Below, in pieces: positions 17,023 to 26,600 of a stretch of DNA of 64,000 bases. Source of the stretch: a virus; the IMG/VR virus record IMGVR_UViG_3300031963_008876, positions 1 to 64,000 of that record; one strand, written 5' to 3'. The notes under the pieces are model-generated. The model ran no database searches. It was not told the DNA's origin and saw nothing but the letters and a program-made list of their open reading frames with translations. The translations under genes were made by a program, and so were the position numbers. Position 1 is the first letter of the stretch. Each line of letters opens with the position of its first letter.

Positions 17023-17697
17023 TTATTTACCAGGGGTTATCCATTTTTCTAGCTTGGATGCAATCAGTTCATGCCCAAGTTGATTGGGGTGTGCAAAATT
17101 AGGTCTAATAAATTCATTGTCTGCAACATTTAGTAGGTGTTCTCCGTGGTAGTCTGTTGCACCAAACCAGTCTGCGGCTGTTTCTGTTCCTTGTTTCCAA
17201 ATTTTACTTGTGTCAACTCCAGGCAGCCATTCAGGATATCGCACCCATCCAGCAAAGTAAAAGTCATTGATTTTGTAATGCTTGGACCAAGATTGCAAGG
17301 CTGTTATTGTGGCCGAAGAACGCATGACTTCGTGTCCTTTGCGATGAAAGTGCATGAACACCTCACGTGCCCATTCTTTGGCGTCTGTAGGCCAGTGTTT
17401 CCACTCACGATCTTGTTCGTTCCATGTTCCAAATCTAGGCCAGTGTGTAGACCTACCTGGATTTGTTAAAAAAAACACAGCAGTGATTTCGTCATCAGTG
17501 TTGTGATGATCAGCAATGTATTCTTGAAACTGATACAACATGTCCTCATTACTGGCTCCAGCAGATCCGTAGTTGAAAAATTTATCAAAACCCATTTGAC
17601 GTTGCAGTAGGTCGCCGTATGGTACCTCATGGGGTGGGGTTAGCTCTCCGCCTTGTGGCCAGCTGTCGCCAAATGTTAATAACGTTTTATGTGTCAT
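17023..17697 (-). CDS. SGNH/GDSL-type hydrolase
   Basis: This 224-residue protein has block I 'LLTFGDSWPQG' with the nucleophile Ser, block II-like 'NYGSAGASNED' (Gly), and a late 'AHPNQLGHELIA' with the His of the catalytic dyad. Such enzymes remove acyl groups from sugars or lipids. No signal peptide is present, so it should act in the cytoplasm or on the virion. The ATG overlaps the upstream radical SAM gene by 11 bases, so the two are co-expressed. Sugar or glycan tailoring is inferred. Confidence 0.78.
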   Translation of the reverse strand: MTHKTLLTFGDSWPQGGELTPPHEVPYGDLLQRQMGFDKFFNYGSAGASNEDMLYQFQEYIADHHNTDDEITAVFFLTNPGRSTHWPRFGTWNEQDREWKHWPTDAKEWAREVFMHFHRKGHEVMRSSATITALQSWSKHYKINDFYFAGWVRYPEWLPGVDTSKIWKQGTETAADWFGATDYHGEHLLNVADNEFIRPNFAHPNQLGHELIASKLEKWITPGK

Positions 17698-18604
17698 TGG
17701 ATGCAGTGCCTTTGACTGTGGGGGTAATAATTCTATTGATTCCTTTGTCTGGACAAAATTTACATTGTGGAATTGGGTGCTTTAAACTTTCCACCCAATC
17801 ATCTTTGTAGAGTTCAAAGTTGTCCAAGGTCAGTGGTCGGTAGCTGTTCATGATCTGGCGATCTGATTCAGAAATGTCAAATTGATTTTGTTCATCAAAT
17901 TCTGGAAACAGCGCCGCGGGGCCGCATTTGTATATTTTTCCGCGAACAAAGTGATAGCATTTAAATTTAACAAATCCGCACTGTTGATGACTGCGTATAG
18001 GGTCGCTGTCATGAACAATAAATCGGCCAGTGTTGTTTAACTGCACAGCGGATGTTTGGAAATTGTTGGCTAGGTGCATGCAAACAATCACACCATTTTT
18101 ATCAACCACAGTCCAGTATGAATCCCATCCTTGCCAATTTGGTGGTGGGGGGAGGTCTAATTTAAAACCAAATTCTACTACAACGGTATCAAGAAAATCC
18201 AATATGTTTTGACGCAACATTTCAAAGTCTGCTATGTTGTGCAGACTCACTCCAATGTGATTCACTGGCCTTTCTGGCGGTCGGGGTCTGGTCATTGCCT
18301 CATACAGTCCTGGGACATGATTCAGTCGAGTGCCATTGGTCAGTATTTCTACATCGCAATTGAATATTTCATTCAAGCCCACTACCCATTCTGACAGTGT
18401 GGGATTTAGTGTGGGCTCGCCACCTAAGATAGTTATGGCACGTAGTTCAATTTGTTTTGCCCACTGTTGATAGATGCCTTCGTAATCGCTCCAGCGTTGC
18501 CATCCTGAAAATTTATGATTGTTAAAACGGTTGCAATTATCGCAGGTGTAGTTGCAGACATTGGTAATGTAAAATTCTACTTTTTCATCAAATTTCAATT
18601 TCAT
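17687..18604 (-). CDS. Radical SAM protein
   Basis: This 305-residue protein carries the CX3CX2C cluster motif 'CNYTCDNC' near residue 17 and the SAM-binding 'ILGGEPTLNP' near residue 80. C-terminal cysteines ('QQCGFVKFKCYHF', 'YKCGPAALF', 'PQCKFCPDKG') suggest an additional iron-sulfur cluster as in SPASM/twitch proteins. Substrate unknown. It is coupled to the SGNH hydrolase, so both may work on one product. Confidence 0.85.
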   Translation of the reverse strand: MKLKFDEKVEFYITNVCNYTCDNCNRFNNHKFSGWQRWSDYEGIYQQWAKQIELRAITILGGEPTLNPTLSEWVVGLNEIFNCDVEILTNGTRLNHVPGLYEAMTRPRPPERPVNHIGVSLHNIADFEMLRQNILDFLDTVVVEFGFKLDLPPPPNWQGWDSYWTVVDKNGVIVCMHLANNFQTSAVQLNNTGRFIVHDSDPIRSHQQCGFVKFKCYHFVRGKIYKCGPAALFPEFDEQNQFDISESDRQIMNSYRPLTLDNFELYKDDWVESLKHPIPQCKFCPDKGINRIITPTVKGTASNDT

Positions 18605-18614
18605 ATAGCCATAT

Positions 18615-19751
18615 TTACCAGCTCTTGAGTATGATCAAGTTCTCTGTGCCACGGGCATTCCATGCAGTTTCTGTGGCTTTGATATCCTTGAATGCTTTGC
18701 GGGCGGCTGGCTTGCCAGCACCTGTAATACCTTTCAGTTGTTCTGCTGGTTTCCGCAGAGTTTTTTGCATGGTTTCCACAGTTGAGAACCCAATGATTGA
18801 GTTGTTCTTCACAGTGAATGCCTGTGTGTGGCTGTCTGCCACAAGGTGGATGAGCTTGCGTTTTTTGCTGTCATACAACCAGGCTTCTGTTTTGTCCACA
18901 AGGCTTGCGGCGGGCAAACTCTTGAGTTTGAGCTCTGCAAATTCTGCCAAAATCTTGAACTTGGCCGCACGTTTTTCAGGTGGCACTGCCTTGACCTTGC
19001 GTGGCTTGCGTTCCACTTTCTTGATCTGCACATAAGCACCACAGTCGTTGACCACAGCTTCGCAAAACTTGATCACATTGCGCAGTTGTATTTTAGAAAG
19101 GTAACTGTAGCCTTCAACCAATTGAGGGTCTTTGCCTTCTGCCACACGCTCAAACTCTGCGAGCTTGCGTTTCCAGTTGTCAGAAATTTGACTGATCAGT
19201 TGTGGTGCTATGTTCAATCCACGCATGATTACCACAGGCTTGAAGTCAGCAGTCATCTTAGCGCCACTCAACATAAATTCATCAAATAAGCCTTCCAATT
19301 CACCGTTACACTCTGCTGCCTTTTCGCGCAGTCGGTCTTGGATGGTAATTCTTGGTGTAGCGTCTTCCACTACTGCTTCGGACGCAACTTCATTCTGCTT
19401 GCTGTCCAGGATTTCTCGCAGTTGGTTTTCCAGCTTGAGCTGTTCCTCGCCATGCAGTTCCAAGCCCACCATACTCATGCGACACAGCCAACCTGTGGTC
19501 AGTCGAATTGCTGAGTCTGGAATGCCTTTGAGTAACCGCACATCGGCTTTGCGGTCATGTGCTTCGAGATAGTTTACAATCATGTCCCGGGCATCTTTTT
19601 TGCCGTAGAAATAGTTGTACCAAGAGAACGCTTTGCTCAGTCGACTGGTGCGATACTCTGTGGGCTGGATTTGCCAAGTAGGCTCCATACCTAGGATGTT
19701 AGTGTCAGAACTGCGAGGGTTTAGCAGTTTAATTTTGAATGTGGTGCTCAT
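18615..19751 (-). CDS. Conserved phage protein of unknown function
   Basis: This is a 378-residue mixed, lysine-rich protein. Readable parts include 'PTWQIQPTEYRTSRLSKAFSWYNYFYGKKDARDMIVNYL' near residue 25 and 'VERKPRKVKAVPPEKRAAKFKILAEF' near residue 240. It looks like a protein shared by T4-like marine phages, but no domain is recognised. No membrane segment, signal or catalytic motif is visible. It follows the promoter-driven small genes and precedes the radical SAM gene by ten bases. DNA or RNA binding is possible from the basic segment, but that is a guess. Confidence 0.65.
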   Translation of the reverse strand: MSTTFKIKLLNPRSSDTNILGMEPTWQIQPTEYRTSRLSKAFSWYNYFYGKKDARDMIVNYLEAHDRKADVRLLKGIPDSAIRLTTGWLCRMSMVGLELHGEEQLKLENQLREILDSKQNEVASEAVVEDATPRITIQDRLREKAAECNGELEGLFDEFMLSGAKMTADFKPVVIMRGLNIAPQLISQISDNWKRKLAEFERVAEGKDPQLVEGYSYLSKIQLRNVIKFCEAVVNDCGAYVQIKKVERKPRKVKAVPPEKRAAKFKILAEFAELKLKSLPAASLVDKTEAWLYDSKKRKLIHLVADSHTQAFTVKNNSIIGFSTVETMQKTLRKPAEQLKGITGAGKPAARKAFKDIKATETAWNARGTENLIILKSW

Positions 19752-19763
19752 GTGTGTCCTTAC

Positions 19764-20051
19764 TTATTTTACAGGTAAATCTCGGCAGAGTTCAAACAAT
19801 TCCGTAGCACGTTTGAGTTTAAAGTTTTTGTGGTTGTACATGTACTTTCTCTTGCGCTCTGCAATGTCCAAAGCCTCCATTAGACGCCATTTGGTGTCAA
19901 AGTCTGACTGCATCAAAATACGATTCATATCCACAATGTCCAGGCTGTATTCCACCCATTTTTCTGTGGCTTGTATACGATCATAAGGAACCACTGCTTT
20001 GGACTTGTTGGCAGTAGAGTACTTTGCAACAAATTTTGCTGCCTTTTGCAT
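19764..20051 (-). CDS. Small helical hypothetical protein
   Basis: This 95-residue protein is read from ATG at 20051 (MQKAAKFVAKY). This start is chosen over one seven codons upstream because AGGAG sits five bases before it and because the predicted transcription start lies at about 20072. The sequence is Lys/Arg rich and largely helical ('NRILMQSDFDTKWRLMEALDIAERKRKYMYNHKNF'). It has a strong sigma70-type promoter. Function unknown. Confidence 0.65.
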   Translation of the reverse strand: MQKAAKFVAKYSTANKSKAVVPYDRIQATEKWVEYSLDIVDMNRILMQSDFDTKWRLMEALDIAERKRKYMYNHKNFKLKRATELFELCRDLPVK

Positions 20052-20078
20052 ACAGACTCCTGTAGTGAACAAGTGTGT

Positions 20079-20107
20079 ATTATAGCAGATTTTGATTATT
20101 TGGTCAA
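20079..20107 (-). promoter_or_regulatory. Sigma70-type promoter with extended -10
   Basis: On the minus strand TTGACC, a 17-nt spacer and TATAAT are read, with TGC just before the -10 (extended -10). It lies inside the 3' end of the 89-residue gene and should start transcription near 20072, 21 nt before the ATG at 20051. It can be read by unmodified host RNA polymerase and so looks like an early promoter. Confidence 0.75.
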
Positions 20108-20365
20108 GCAGGCAGAAAGTAGTACTAAAGTAAGATCTGATTCCCTGCGGAAGGAAATCCAGAATGGACGATTGGCGCGGCCGTTGTTTTTACCAAAGTA
20201 AGCATGCCAGTCGTTGGTGGGCATGTAACCTTGGCCTCCCAGTTTGGCTTTGCATACTTGTTCAAAAGATGTGCCTTCTCCCAGCCAACTATCACATCGC
20301 ACAGCAATCACATGCCCATGCTGTTTGAATTGGCGGAATCGGTTGTTCAGTTTAACTACTTTCAT
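20096..20365 (-). CDS. Small conserved T4-like phage protein
   Basis: This 89-residue protein is read from ATG at 20365 (MKVVKLNNRFRQFKQ). Motifs are 'GHVIAVRCDSWLGEGTSFEQVCKAKLG', 'MPTNDWHAYFGK' and 'FWISFRRESDLTLVLL'. It resembles a short uncharacterised protein common in T4-like marine phages. The upstream -10 box places the transcript start on the A of this ATG, so the mRNA appears leaderless. A TTG two codons earlier would lie before the transcript start and is rejected. Confidence 0.65.
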   Translation of the reverse strand: MKVVKLNNRFRQFKQHGHVIAVRCDSWLGEGTSFEQVCKAKLGGQGYMPTNDWHAYFGKNNGRANRPFWISFRRESDLTLVLLSACLTK

Positions 20366-20371
20366 GCCCAA

Positions 20372-20400
20372 AGTATAGCAGGTTTGGAATTATTGGTCAA
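20372..20400 (-). promoter_or_regulatory. Sigma70-type promoter giving a leaderless mRNA
   Basis: On the minus strand TTGACC, a 17-nt spacer ending in TGC, and TATACT are read. Six bases separate the -10 from the ATG at 20365, so +1 coincides with the start codon. The -35 and the following AATAAT-like bases nearly repeat those of the promoter at 20079-20107. Confidence 0.7.
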
Positions 20401-20406
20401 CCTGCC

Positions 20407-20414
20407 CATAAATA
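20407..20414 (+). promoter_or_regulatory. Late promoter CATAAATA for gp14
   Basis: CATAAATA on the plus strand is followed by six bases and the gp14 ATG at 20421. No ribosome-binding site fits in the gap, so a leaderless late transcript is likely if this box is used. Confidence 0.55.
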
Positions 20415-20420
20415 TATGTT

Positions 20421-21791
20421 ATGCCACGCCTAAGTTTATACCGCCCAAATCGCACAAGAGACTACCAATTTTTTGACCGTACTATCAGTGAAATGTACAC
20501 TGTGGGCGGCTTGGATATCCTTGTTCACAAGTATCTAGGGCCAGAAACTGGCGGCCAAGATTCTGCATTCAGCGGCAATGCTGATGCTACACAACCTGTT
20601 TATGAAACGCAAAGTGTACTGAACATTCAAGACTTGCTGTTGCTGGAAAACAGAGATAGAGTGTATGACACAGATGTTTATGTCATGCGTGGTGTGTACA
20701 ACACACAAGATATTGACTTTGATCTCACACAATTTGGTTTGTTTTTGAACAACGACACGCTGTTTATCACGTTCCACTACAACGACATGATTGACACATT
20801 TGGTCGTAAACTCATGAACGGCGATGTGCTTGAGATTCCAAATTTAAAAGATTACAATCCACTGAATCCTGCTATCCCAAAAGCATTTCCAAAATACTAC
20901 GTGATACAAGATGCGTCGTTTGCTTCTGAAGGATTTAGCCAAACTTGGTTGCCACACTTGTGGCGTGTGAAAGCCACGCCACTGAACGATCAACAAGAAT
21001 ACAAATCAATCACTGATAAACCTTTTGTGGCTGAGTACATTTGGGATCCGGGCGATTTTTACCCCATGGGTTCTATTGTGAACTATGGAGATGTGTATTA
21101 TCAAGCTCAGAAAAATACGCCAGCAGGCACAGAAATAACCAACACTGAATTTTGGGTGCCCTATACTCCTGCCACCATTAGTGATGTTCAAGGAACTCGT
21201 GCCAAAGACACTCAGATCAATGACGCCATACTCACACAGGCCGACGCAGAAGTTCCATTGAGTGGCTATGACGTAACTAAATTTTACATTGAGCCCACAC
21301 AAGATGGTCAACCTGCCAATCCAGTAGGCCTTGGGTCAGAAAGCACTGTCACAGTAGATGGCACACAAGGTGGCATGAATGTCACACCAAAGTCATTTGG
21401 TTATACCATGGGTTACCTCACTGGCGACGATATGGCACCAAATGGCCTGCCTGTTACACCTGGCGTGAGTTTCCCAACCAATCCTGTAAGTGGAGATTAT
21501 GCCTTGCGACTAGATTATCAACCAAATCGACTGTTCCGCTATGATGGCCGACGCTGGGTCAAAATTGAAAGCAATGTGCGTACAAATCTTAACAATGGTC
21601 CTACCAATGATACTTTGCGCTCGACCTTTGTGAACAATACATACACTGTGAATACTACAGACCTGGGTAACATACCAAGTAGACAGAGTCTCAGCGAGAT
21701 ATTGAAACCCCGTGCTGACAACGGTGATCAAGGTGGGGACAAACCTGCTAACCCTAGACCTGGCACACAACCTGGACAAAAGTCAAGTTAA
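20421..21791 (+). CDS. 14: Neck protein gp14
   Basis: This 456-residue protein follows the gp14 layout: an N-terminal 'MYTVGGLDILVHKYLGPE' segment, then 'RGVYNTQDIDFDLTQFGLFLNNDTLFITFHYNDM', 'LMNGDVLEIPNLKDYNP' and 'KYYVIQDASFASEGFSQTWLPHLWRVKATPL'. T4 gp14 has 256 residues, so about 200 are added. These include a 'GDYALRLDYQPNRLFRYDGRRWVK' module and a disordered Pro/Gly tail. gp14 joins gp13 in the neck. gp15 follows two bases later on the same strand. Confidence 0.78.
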   Translation: MPRLSLYRPNRTRDYQFFDRTISEMYTVGGLDILVHKYLGPETGGQDSAFSGNADATQPVYETQSVLNIQDLLLLENRDRVYDTDVYVMRGVYNTQDIDFDLTQFGLFLNNDTLFITFHYNDMIDTFGRKLMNGDVLEIPNLKDYNPLNPAIPKAFPKYYVIQDASFASEGFSQTWLPHLWRVKATPLNDQQEYKSITDKPFVAEYIWDPGDFYPMGSIVNYGDVYYQAQKNTPAGTEITNTEFWVPYTPATISDVQGTRAKDTQINDAILTQADAEVPLSGYDVTKFYIEPTQDGQPANPVGLGSESTVTVDGTQGGMNVTPKSFGYTMGYLTGDDMAPNGLPVTPGVSFPTNPVSGDYALRLDYQPNRLFRYDGRRWVKIESNVRTNLNNGPTNDTLRSTFVNNTYTVNTTDLGNIPSRQSLSEILKPRADNGDQGGDKPANPRPGTQPGQKSS

Positions 21792-21793
21792 CA

Positions 21794-23191
21794 ATGCAAC
21801 AATTTTTTTACGACGAACAGATACGCAGATTCTTACTGCAATTCACTAGAATCTTTTCGGGGTTCCAAATTGAGTATGGCAGAGAAGAAGGCAGCGAGAA
21901 TGCGGCCTTGCTTAGAGTTCCAATCAGATATGGTGATTCAAGTAGAAACGCACAAACCATATTGCAGGACAACTCACGCAACAGCTTGCCGTCAACTCCG
22001 TTGATGACATTTTACATCACTGCACTAGATTATGATAGACCCAGAATCCAAGAGCCTTACCATGTGAGTAAGGTTTCTGTACGTCAACGCACCTACGATA
22101 CCAGCACTGAAACTTACGAAACCACTCAAGGCAATGCATTTACCATTGAACGCCTGATGCCTGTTCCGTACAAGCTGACTTTGAATTTAGATTTGTGGAC
22201 TTCAAATACCAATCAAAAATTGCAATTGCTTGAGCAAATTCTAACGCTGTTCAACCCCAGTTTGGAAATTCAAAGCACAGACAATTACATTGACTGGACT
22301 TCATTGAGTGTGGTAGAACTAGATGGCACCACTTGGACGTCTAGAACTATCCCCATGGGTGCAGAAAATCCCATAGATATATGCACACTGAGATTCACAT
22401 TGCCAATCTGGATCAGTTCACCTGCCAAAGTTAAAAAATTGGGTGTGGTGGAAAGAGTTATTGCCAGTGTGTTTGATGCACAAGGCGATGCTGTTGATGC
22501 TATCACAAACAATGATTTGTTGTTGGGTACTAGACAAGTGATCACACCCTACAACTATGCCACAGTGTTGATTGGCAACAAAATACAAATTTTGCGACCT
22601 CCAAGTTCTGTAGAAGAACCCAGCAACAGCAGTCTTACTCCAACTAACATTGTAGGCAACAGCAACTTGTTGTGGCCAGCAGTTATTGATGCATACGGTG
22701 TTCTGCGGCCCGGAATAAGTCAAATTTATTTAGAACAACCAGATGGGTCTGAGGTTGTTGGTACCATTGCCCTTGACCCAAATGATGATCGATTTGTGTT
22801 GTATGATATAGACATTGACACTGCGCCACAAAACACACTGGATGCAATTGACGCTGTGATTAACCCACAAGCAAGTGGCCCGTTAAACGGATTAGACAGT
22901 GCGCTAGAAGGGCAAAGATATTTGCTTACCGAAAGCACAGGATCTGCTGGCAATTCAGGACCTGCTGAGGCCTGGATAGGAGCCAATGGCAGGCCACTTG
23001 TTGCCGAAGCCAATGATGTAATTGAGTACTCAAACAACTACTGGCGTGTGGTTTTTAGAGCCAATGGACAACCTGCTGGCCAGTATGTGACCAACATAAC
23101 CACCAGTCAACAGTATATGTGGACTGGTGACGCATGGATGAAAAGTTATCAAGGATACTACCCGGGAGGCCAATGGAGACTGGTGCTGTAA
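21794..23191 (+). CDS. 15: Tail sheath stabiliser/completion protein gp15 with C-terminal extension
   Basis: Residues 1-220 match gp15: 'FFYDEQIRRFLLQFTRIFSGFQIEYG', 'ALLRVPIRYGD', 'PVPYKLTLNLDLWTSNTNQKLQLLEQILTLFNPSLEIQ' and 'PIDICTLRFTLPIWIS'. gp15 forms the hexamer at the head-proximal end of the tail. T4 gp15 has 272 residues; this one has 465. The added part ends in Trp-rich modules ('NNYWRVVFRANGQPAG', 'YMWTGDAWMKSYQ', 'GGQWRLVL') like those in gp14 and gp18. The Nudix gene starts inside its end. Confidence 0.8.
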   Translation: MQQFFYDEQIRRFLLQFTRIFSGFQIEYGREEGSENAALLRVPIRYGDSSRNAQTILQDNSRNSLPSTPLMTFYITALDYDRPRIQEPYHVSKVSVRQRTYDTSTETYETTQGNAFTIERLMPVPYKLTLNLDLWTSNTNQKLQLLEQILTLFNPSLEIQSTDNYIDWTSLSVVELDGTTWTSRTIPMGAENPIDICTLRFTLPIWISSPAKVKKLGVVERVIASVFDAQGDAVDAITNNDLLLGTRQVITPYNYATVLIGNKIQILRPPSSVEEPSNSSLTPTNIVGNSNLLWPAVIDAYGVLRPGISQIYLEQPDGSEVVGTIALDPNDDRFVLYDIDIDTAPQNTLDAIDAVINPQASGPLNGLDSALEGQRYLLTESTGSAGNSGPAEAWIGANGRPLVAEANDVIEYSNNYWRVVFRANGQPAGQYVTNITTSQQYMWTGDAWMKSYQGYYPGGQWRLVL

Positions 23192-23613
23192 AAGCTGTGG
23201 GTGTTTGGTTTAGAGCCAGCAACACTGGCCGTTATCTTTATTTGTTGCGCAACGATTCAAAACATCCAGGTGCATGGGGATTGCCGGGGGGCAAAGTGGA
23301 AACTGGCGAAACTCTACTGGGTGGTATGGAACGCGAATGCATTGAAGAACTGGGAAGTTTTCCTGTTTACCAACGCCTGGTTCCTTTGGAAAAATTCACA
23401 TCAGCAGATTTAAACTTTGAATATCACACCTGGGTATGTGTGGTTGCTGAAGAATTTCAACCCACACTAAATCACGAACACTTAGGATATGCATGGATAG
23501 ACAAAGGCACCTGGCCCAAGCCCATGCATCCAGGCTTGTGGTCAACTGTGAATATTGTAGCAATTCAGGACAAGATAGACATTGTTGAACGCTATCTTGC
23601 CACTGAACATTAA
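23173..23613 (+). CDS. Nudix hydrolase
   Basis: This 146-residue protein is read from ATG at 23173 (METGAVKAVGVWF), which overlaps gp15 by 19 bases. An ATG 13 codons earlier is in frame but adds residues that lie before the usual domain start. The Nudix box GGKVETGETLLGG then MERECIEELG fits Gx5Ex7REUxEExG. The family hydrolyses nucleoside diphosphates linked to other groups, such as ADP-ribose, capped RNA ends or oxidised dNTPs. T4 also has a Nudix enzyme. The substrate cannot be read from sequence. The stop meets the convergent structural gene. Confidence 0.88.
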   Translation: METGAVKAVGVWFRASNTGRYLYLLRNDSKHPGAWGLPGGKVETGETLLGGMERECIEELGSFPVYQRLVPLEKFTSADLNFEYHTWVCVVAEEFQPTLNHEHLGYAWIDKGTWPKPMHPGLWSTVNIVAIQDKIDIVERYLATEH

Positions 23614-26600
23614 GCCTGACTTTCTTGGAAGCTCAGTTGAATTTCACCCACTGGAGTTGACTGAGTTGACAGTGCAGTAATTTGTACAGCCAACACTTCT
23701 GGTCCATTTGGGAAAGTTCCTGTGCCAGGCACTGCACTGGTACCAATTTGTTTGACTGAGCTTAGGTTCAACACTCCTTGGTTTGTAGAACTGACTGGAA
23801 TAGCAAACAGTCGCTCGCCACCATTAATGTCAGCAGTGATAGCTTGAATTGTCAGCGTTAAATCATTAGCAGTGGTTGATCCACCTAGCGCATTACCAAG
23901 AATTTTAATAGTATCTCCCACAGCATATCCAGTACCAGCTACTTGAACTGAAATTTGAGTGGTTGTGGTATTATATGCGGTGCCAGCAGCAGTCAGTGTC
24001 ACTGTTAAATTTGCACCTGTTCCAGAACTTGATATGTTGGTTGGAGCAAGGTTAGCATACACTCTTTGGCCACTGGTGGTTACTTTTACGCCCGAGCGAC
24101 TCATACCACCAGTGGTATTAAAAGGAGCACCAGTCAAACCACCAGTTGATTCTGAAGTGAAACGAGGCGCCACTGAGAATTGACTAAAGCTAGGCTGGAA
24201 GCCACCGCCCGAATTGTTCAGCCCCTGCCAAGAAGTGTTGGCAGAATCTATATTGTTGGGATTCAAAATACCTTCAATTAGATATCTACCAGCTCCCACT
24301 TGCACGTTTAGATCGATCAGTGTCAACTGCGCACGATTGATCAAATCTCTTACTCCCAAGTCACCAATGATACCATTGCTAACGCTAGGAGCCAATCGCA
24401 TGGCAAATGCCACTTGCTTTGCACCAATTGTGGCTGGCAAGCCGTAGTTTGATCTATTGTAGGTAAATTGATAGCCTTCGTCACCATCAAAATTACCGTC
24501 CATGATCACTGAACTACCCCAGTGATTAACCAGCGGAGTACAAGTATTGCTGATCAATATCACACCAGTGTTGTCAGTATGCGAAGCAGCTGGACCTCCT
24601 GTGAAGCTGCGACTTGCACCTTCAACCCATTGTGTAAACGTTGCATTTCGTGTGCAACCAGTTAGGTCATTGCCACTCTTACCTGAATACTTAATAATCT
24701 CACTGTCAATCATCACATACACTGGATATGTTACGCTGGCCGCAGGATAGTCTGTTGCGTCACGTAAACTAATTGTGGTGTCTGCATCTGTAATGCCGCC
24801 ATCAAGACTGCTGGTAGCAGTTTCGTTAATGGCTTCGTATCTTGCTGGCAAGTTACCTGAACGCATGTAAGCTTCGTTGTTCAAGTTGTTGTTAGGACGA
24901 CGATGTGCATGAATAAATCTGCCATCTTGTCCACGCACCATCCAAGTCACGTAGCCAGCACCGTACCATGAATACTCAATTGCCAACATCTGCATTTTGT
25001 TGGTATCAATAGTATACCCGCTTGCGCCTGTGCCATCAATTGGATCAATGTTATAGTCACTTTGACGAACTCTAATTTCATTACGCAAAGTCATTTTTAC
25101 ACGAGTCTGATTGCTCACTCCGCGGAAAGTGGGCACAATGGTCATGGCATTGTTGTCAATCACACTGGTCACTGTGTGAGTCATGCCCTTGATTACCACT
25201 ACGTCACCGTTGTTGAGTTGATCTTGGAATCTACAGTTTCCATCACCTGTAACAAGGTTGGATCCCACTCCAACTGACACAAGGCCAGCTGTTTGGAACG
25301 TGCTGGTGCGTTGAACTGCATTCAATGATATGCCATCAGATTCCCAAAATAGTCCGTTTTGATCATCAAAAATTCCAGCACGGATGCTTGAACCGTGCCA
25401 GGCTGTGATAAACAATCTTGGTTGTTGCCCTAACTCTGGTGCAACACTTCCTAGCGAGCCTTGCGCCTGTACAACAAAACTGACATCTGATGTGATACTG
25501 GTCACAATATACCCTGAAGCATCGTAACCACTAGTAGTAATACCACTGATGGTTACTGTTGCGCCAGCATTGAGACCGTGTTCAACATCTGTGGTAACTG
25601 TGATATTGCTGTTGACTGTTGTTCCGTCAGCACTCAGAGCAGAAATGTCAAATGTTGGCTTGAGCATGGTACCAGATGAAAACAGGATACCTTTACCAGA
25701 TTGATAACGGAAATATTTTTTGGTCTGTCTAGTAGCGGAAGCACCACGTGTGGGAGTGCCTGGGCCTAATATAACGCCGCCGTCAAATGGTCTTGGTAAA
25801 AACACTGCGTTACTTCGCACATTAATTGTACCAGCCAAACTACCGCTTACTGCGGCTCCAGTTTTGGCAGTGTATGTAAATGTAGTTGTGCTGGGCACAG
25901 AAATTATAAAAAACGATCCTTCAGCATAAGCTTCGTTAGTACCTGAGCTCAGACTGACCAAGATTGGAGTGCCAGGTACCATGCCATGTGCATAGGTTGT
26001 GGTCACTGTGATTGTGCTAGGATTGCCGCCATCACTCACAATAGACACAACGTCCAAATCTGCACCAGTATACGGGAATGCCTGTCTGATTGTGGAATCA
26101 AATTGATTGATTGGATAACCAGGTGCTAGATTCAAACTTCTACGTGGATAGTAAAAGAAATTGTTGGTGTTTGCAGAATATACCAAACCAATACCTTCAG
26201 CATTAGAACTGGCTGAATTTTGATTGCTTACATACTCGTTCACATCAATTGGAGTGTCACTTTGATTAACGCCAACTTGAGGAAGATTGTTAGATCCTGT
26301 GGCATAAAATATTCCAGTCAATCTCACCATTGGTGATCCTGCGCCGGCTGCTGTCAATGCTGTGGTATTATTGATGCCTCTAGAAATTGTTTGAGTTCCG
26401 TTTACAGCAGTGCTGATCACAGTATGTTGCACAATTTCTACGTTACTGCTGAGTTTTTGCATGACTGTGCCTGTAGCAAAAGCATTAGCAGCAGTGGTAT
26501 TGTACCAACCTCTGTTCAAGTTAATAGCTGTGCCGTTGCCCACACTCTGCACTTGCGCAATTTCTAAAGTACTTACAGGATAGATGTTTGCGCCAATGAT

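Noticed and set aside
17013-17027. GGTAAATA boxes before several minus-strand genes (also near 10220, 18610, 40806 and 51338) as a second late-promoter type
   Set aside because: At least at 17023 and 18615 the bases are explained by the last codons and stop of the preceding gene, so promoter function cannot be separated from coding.
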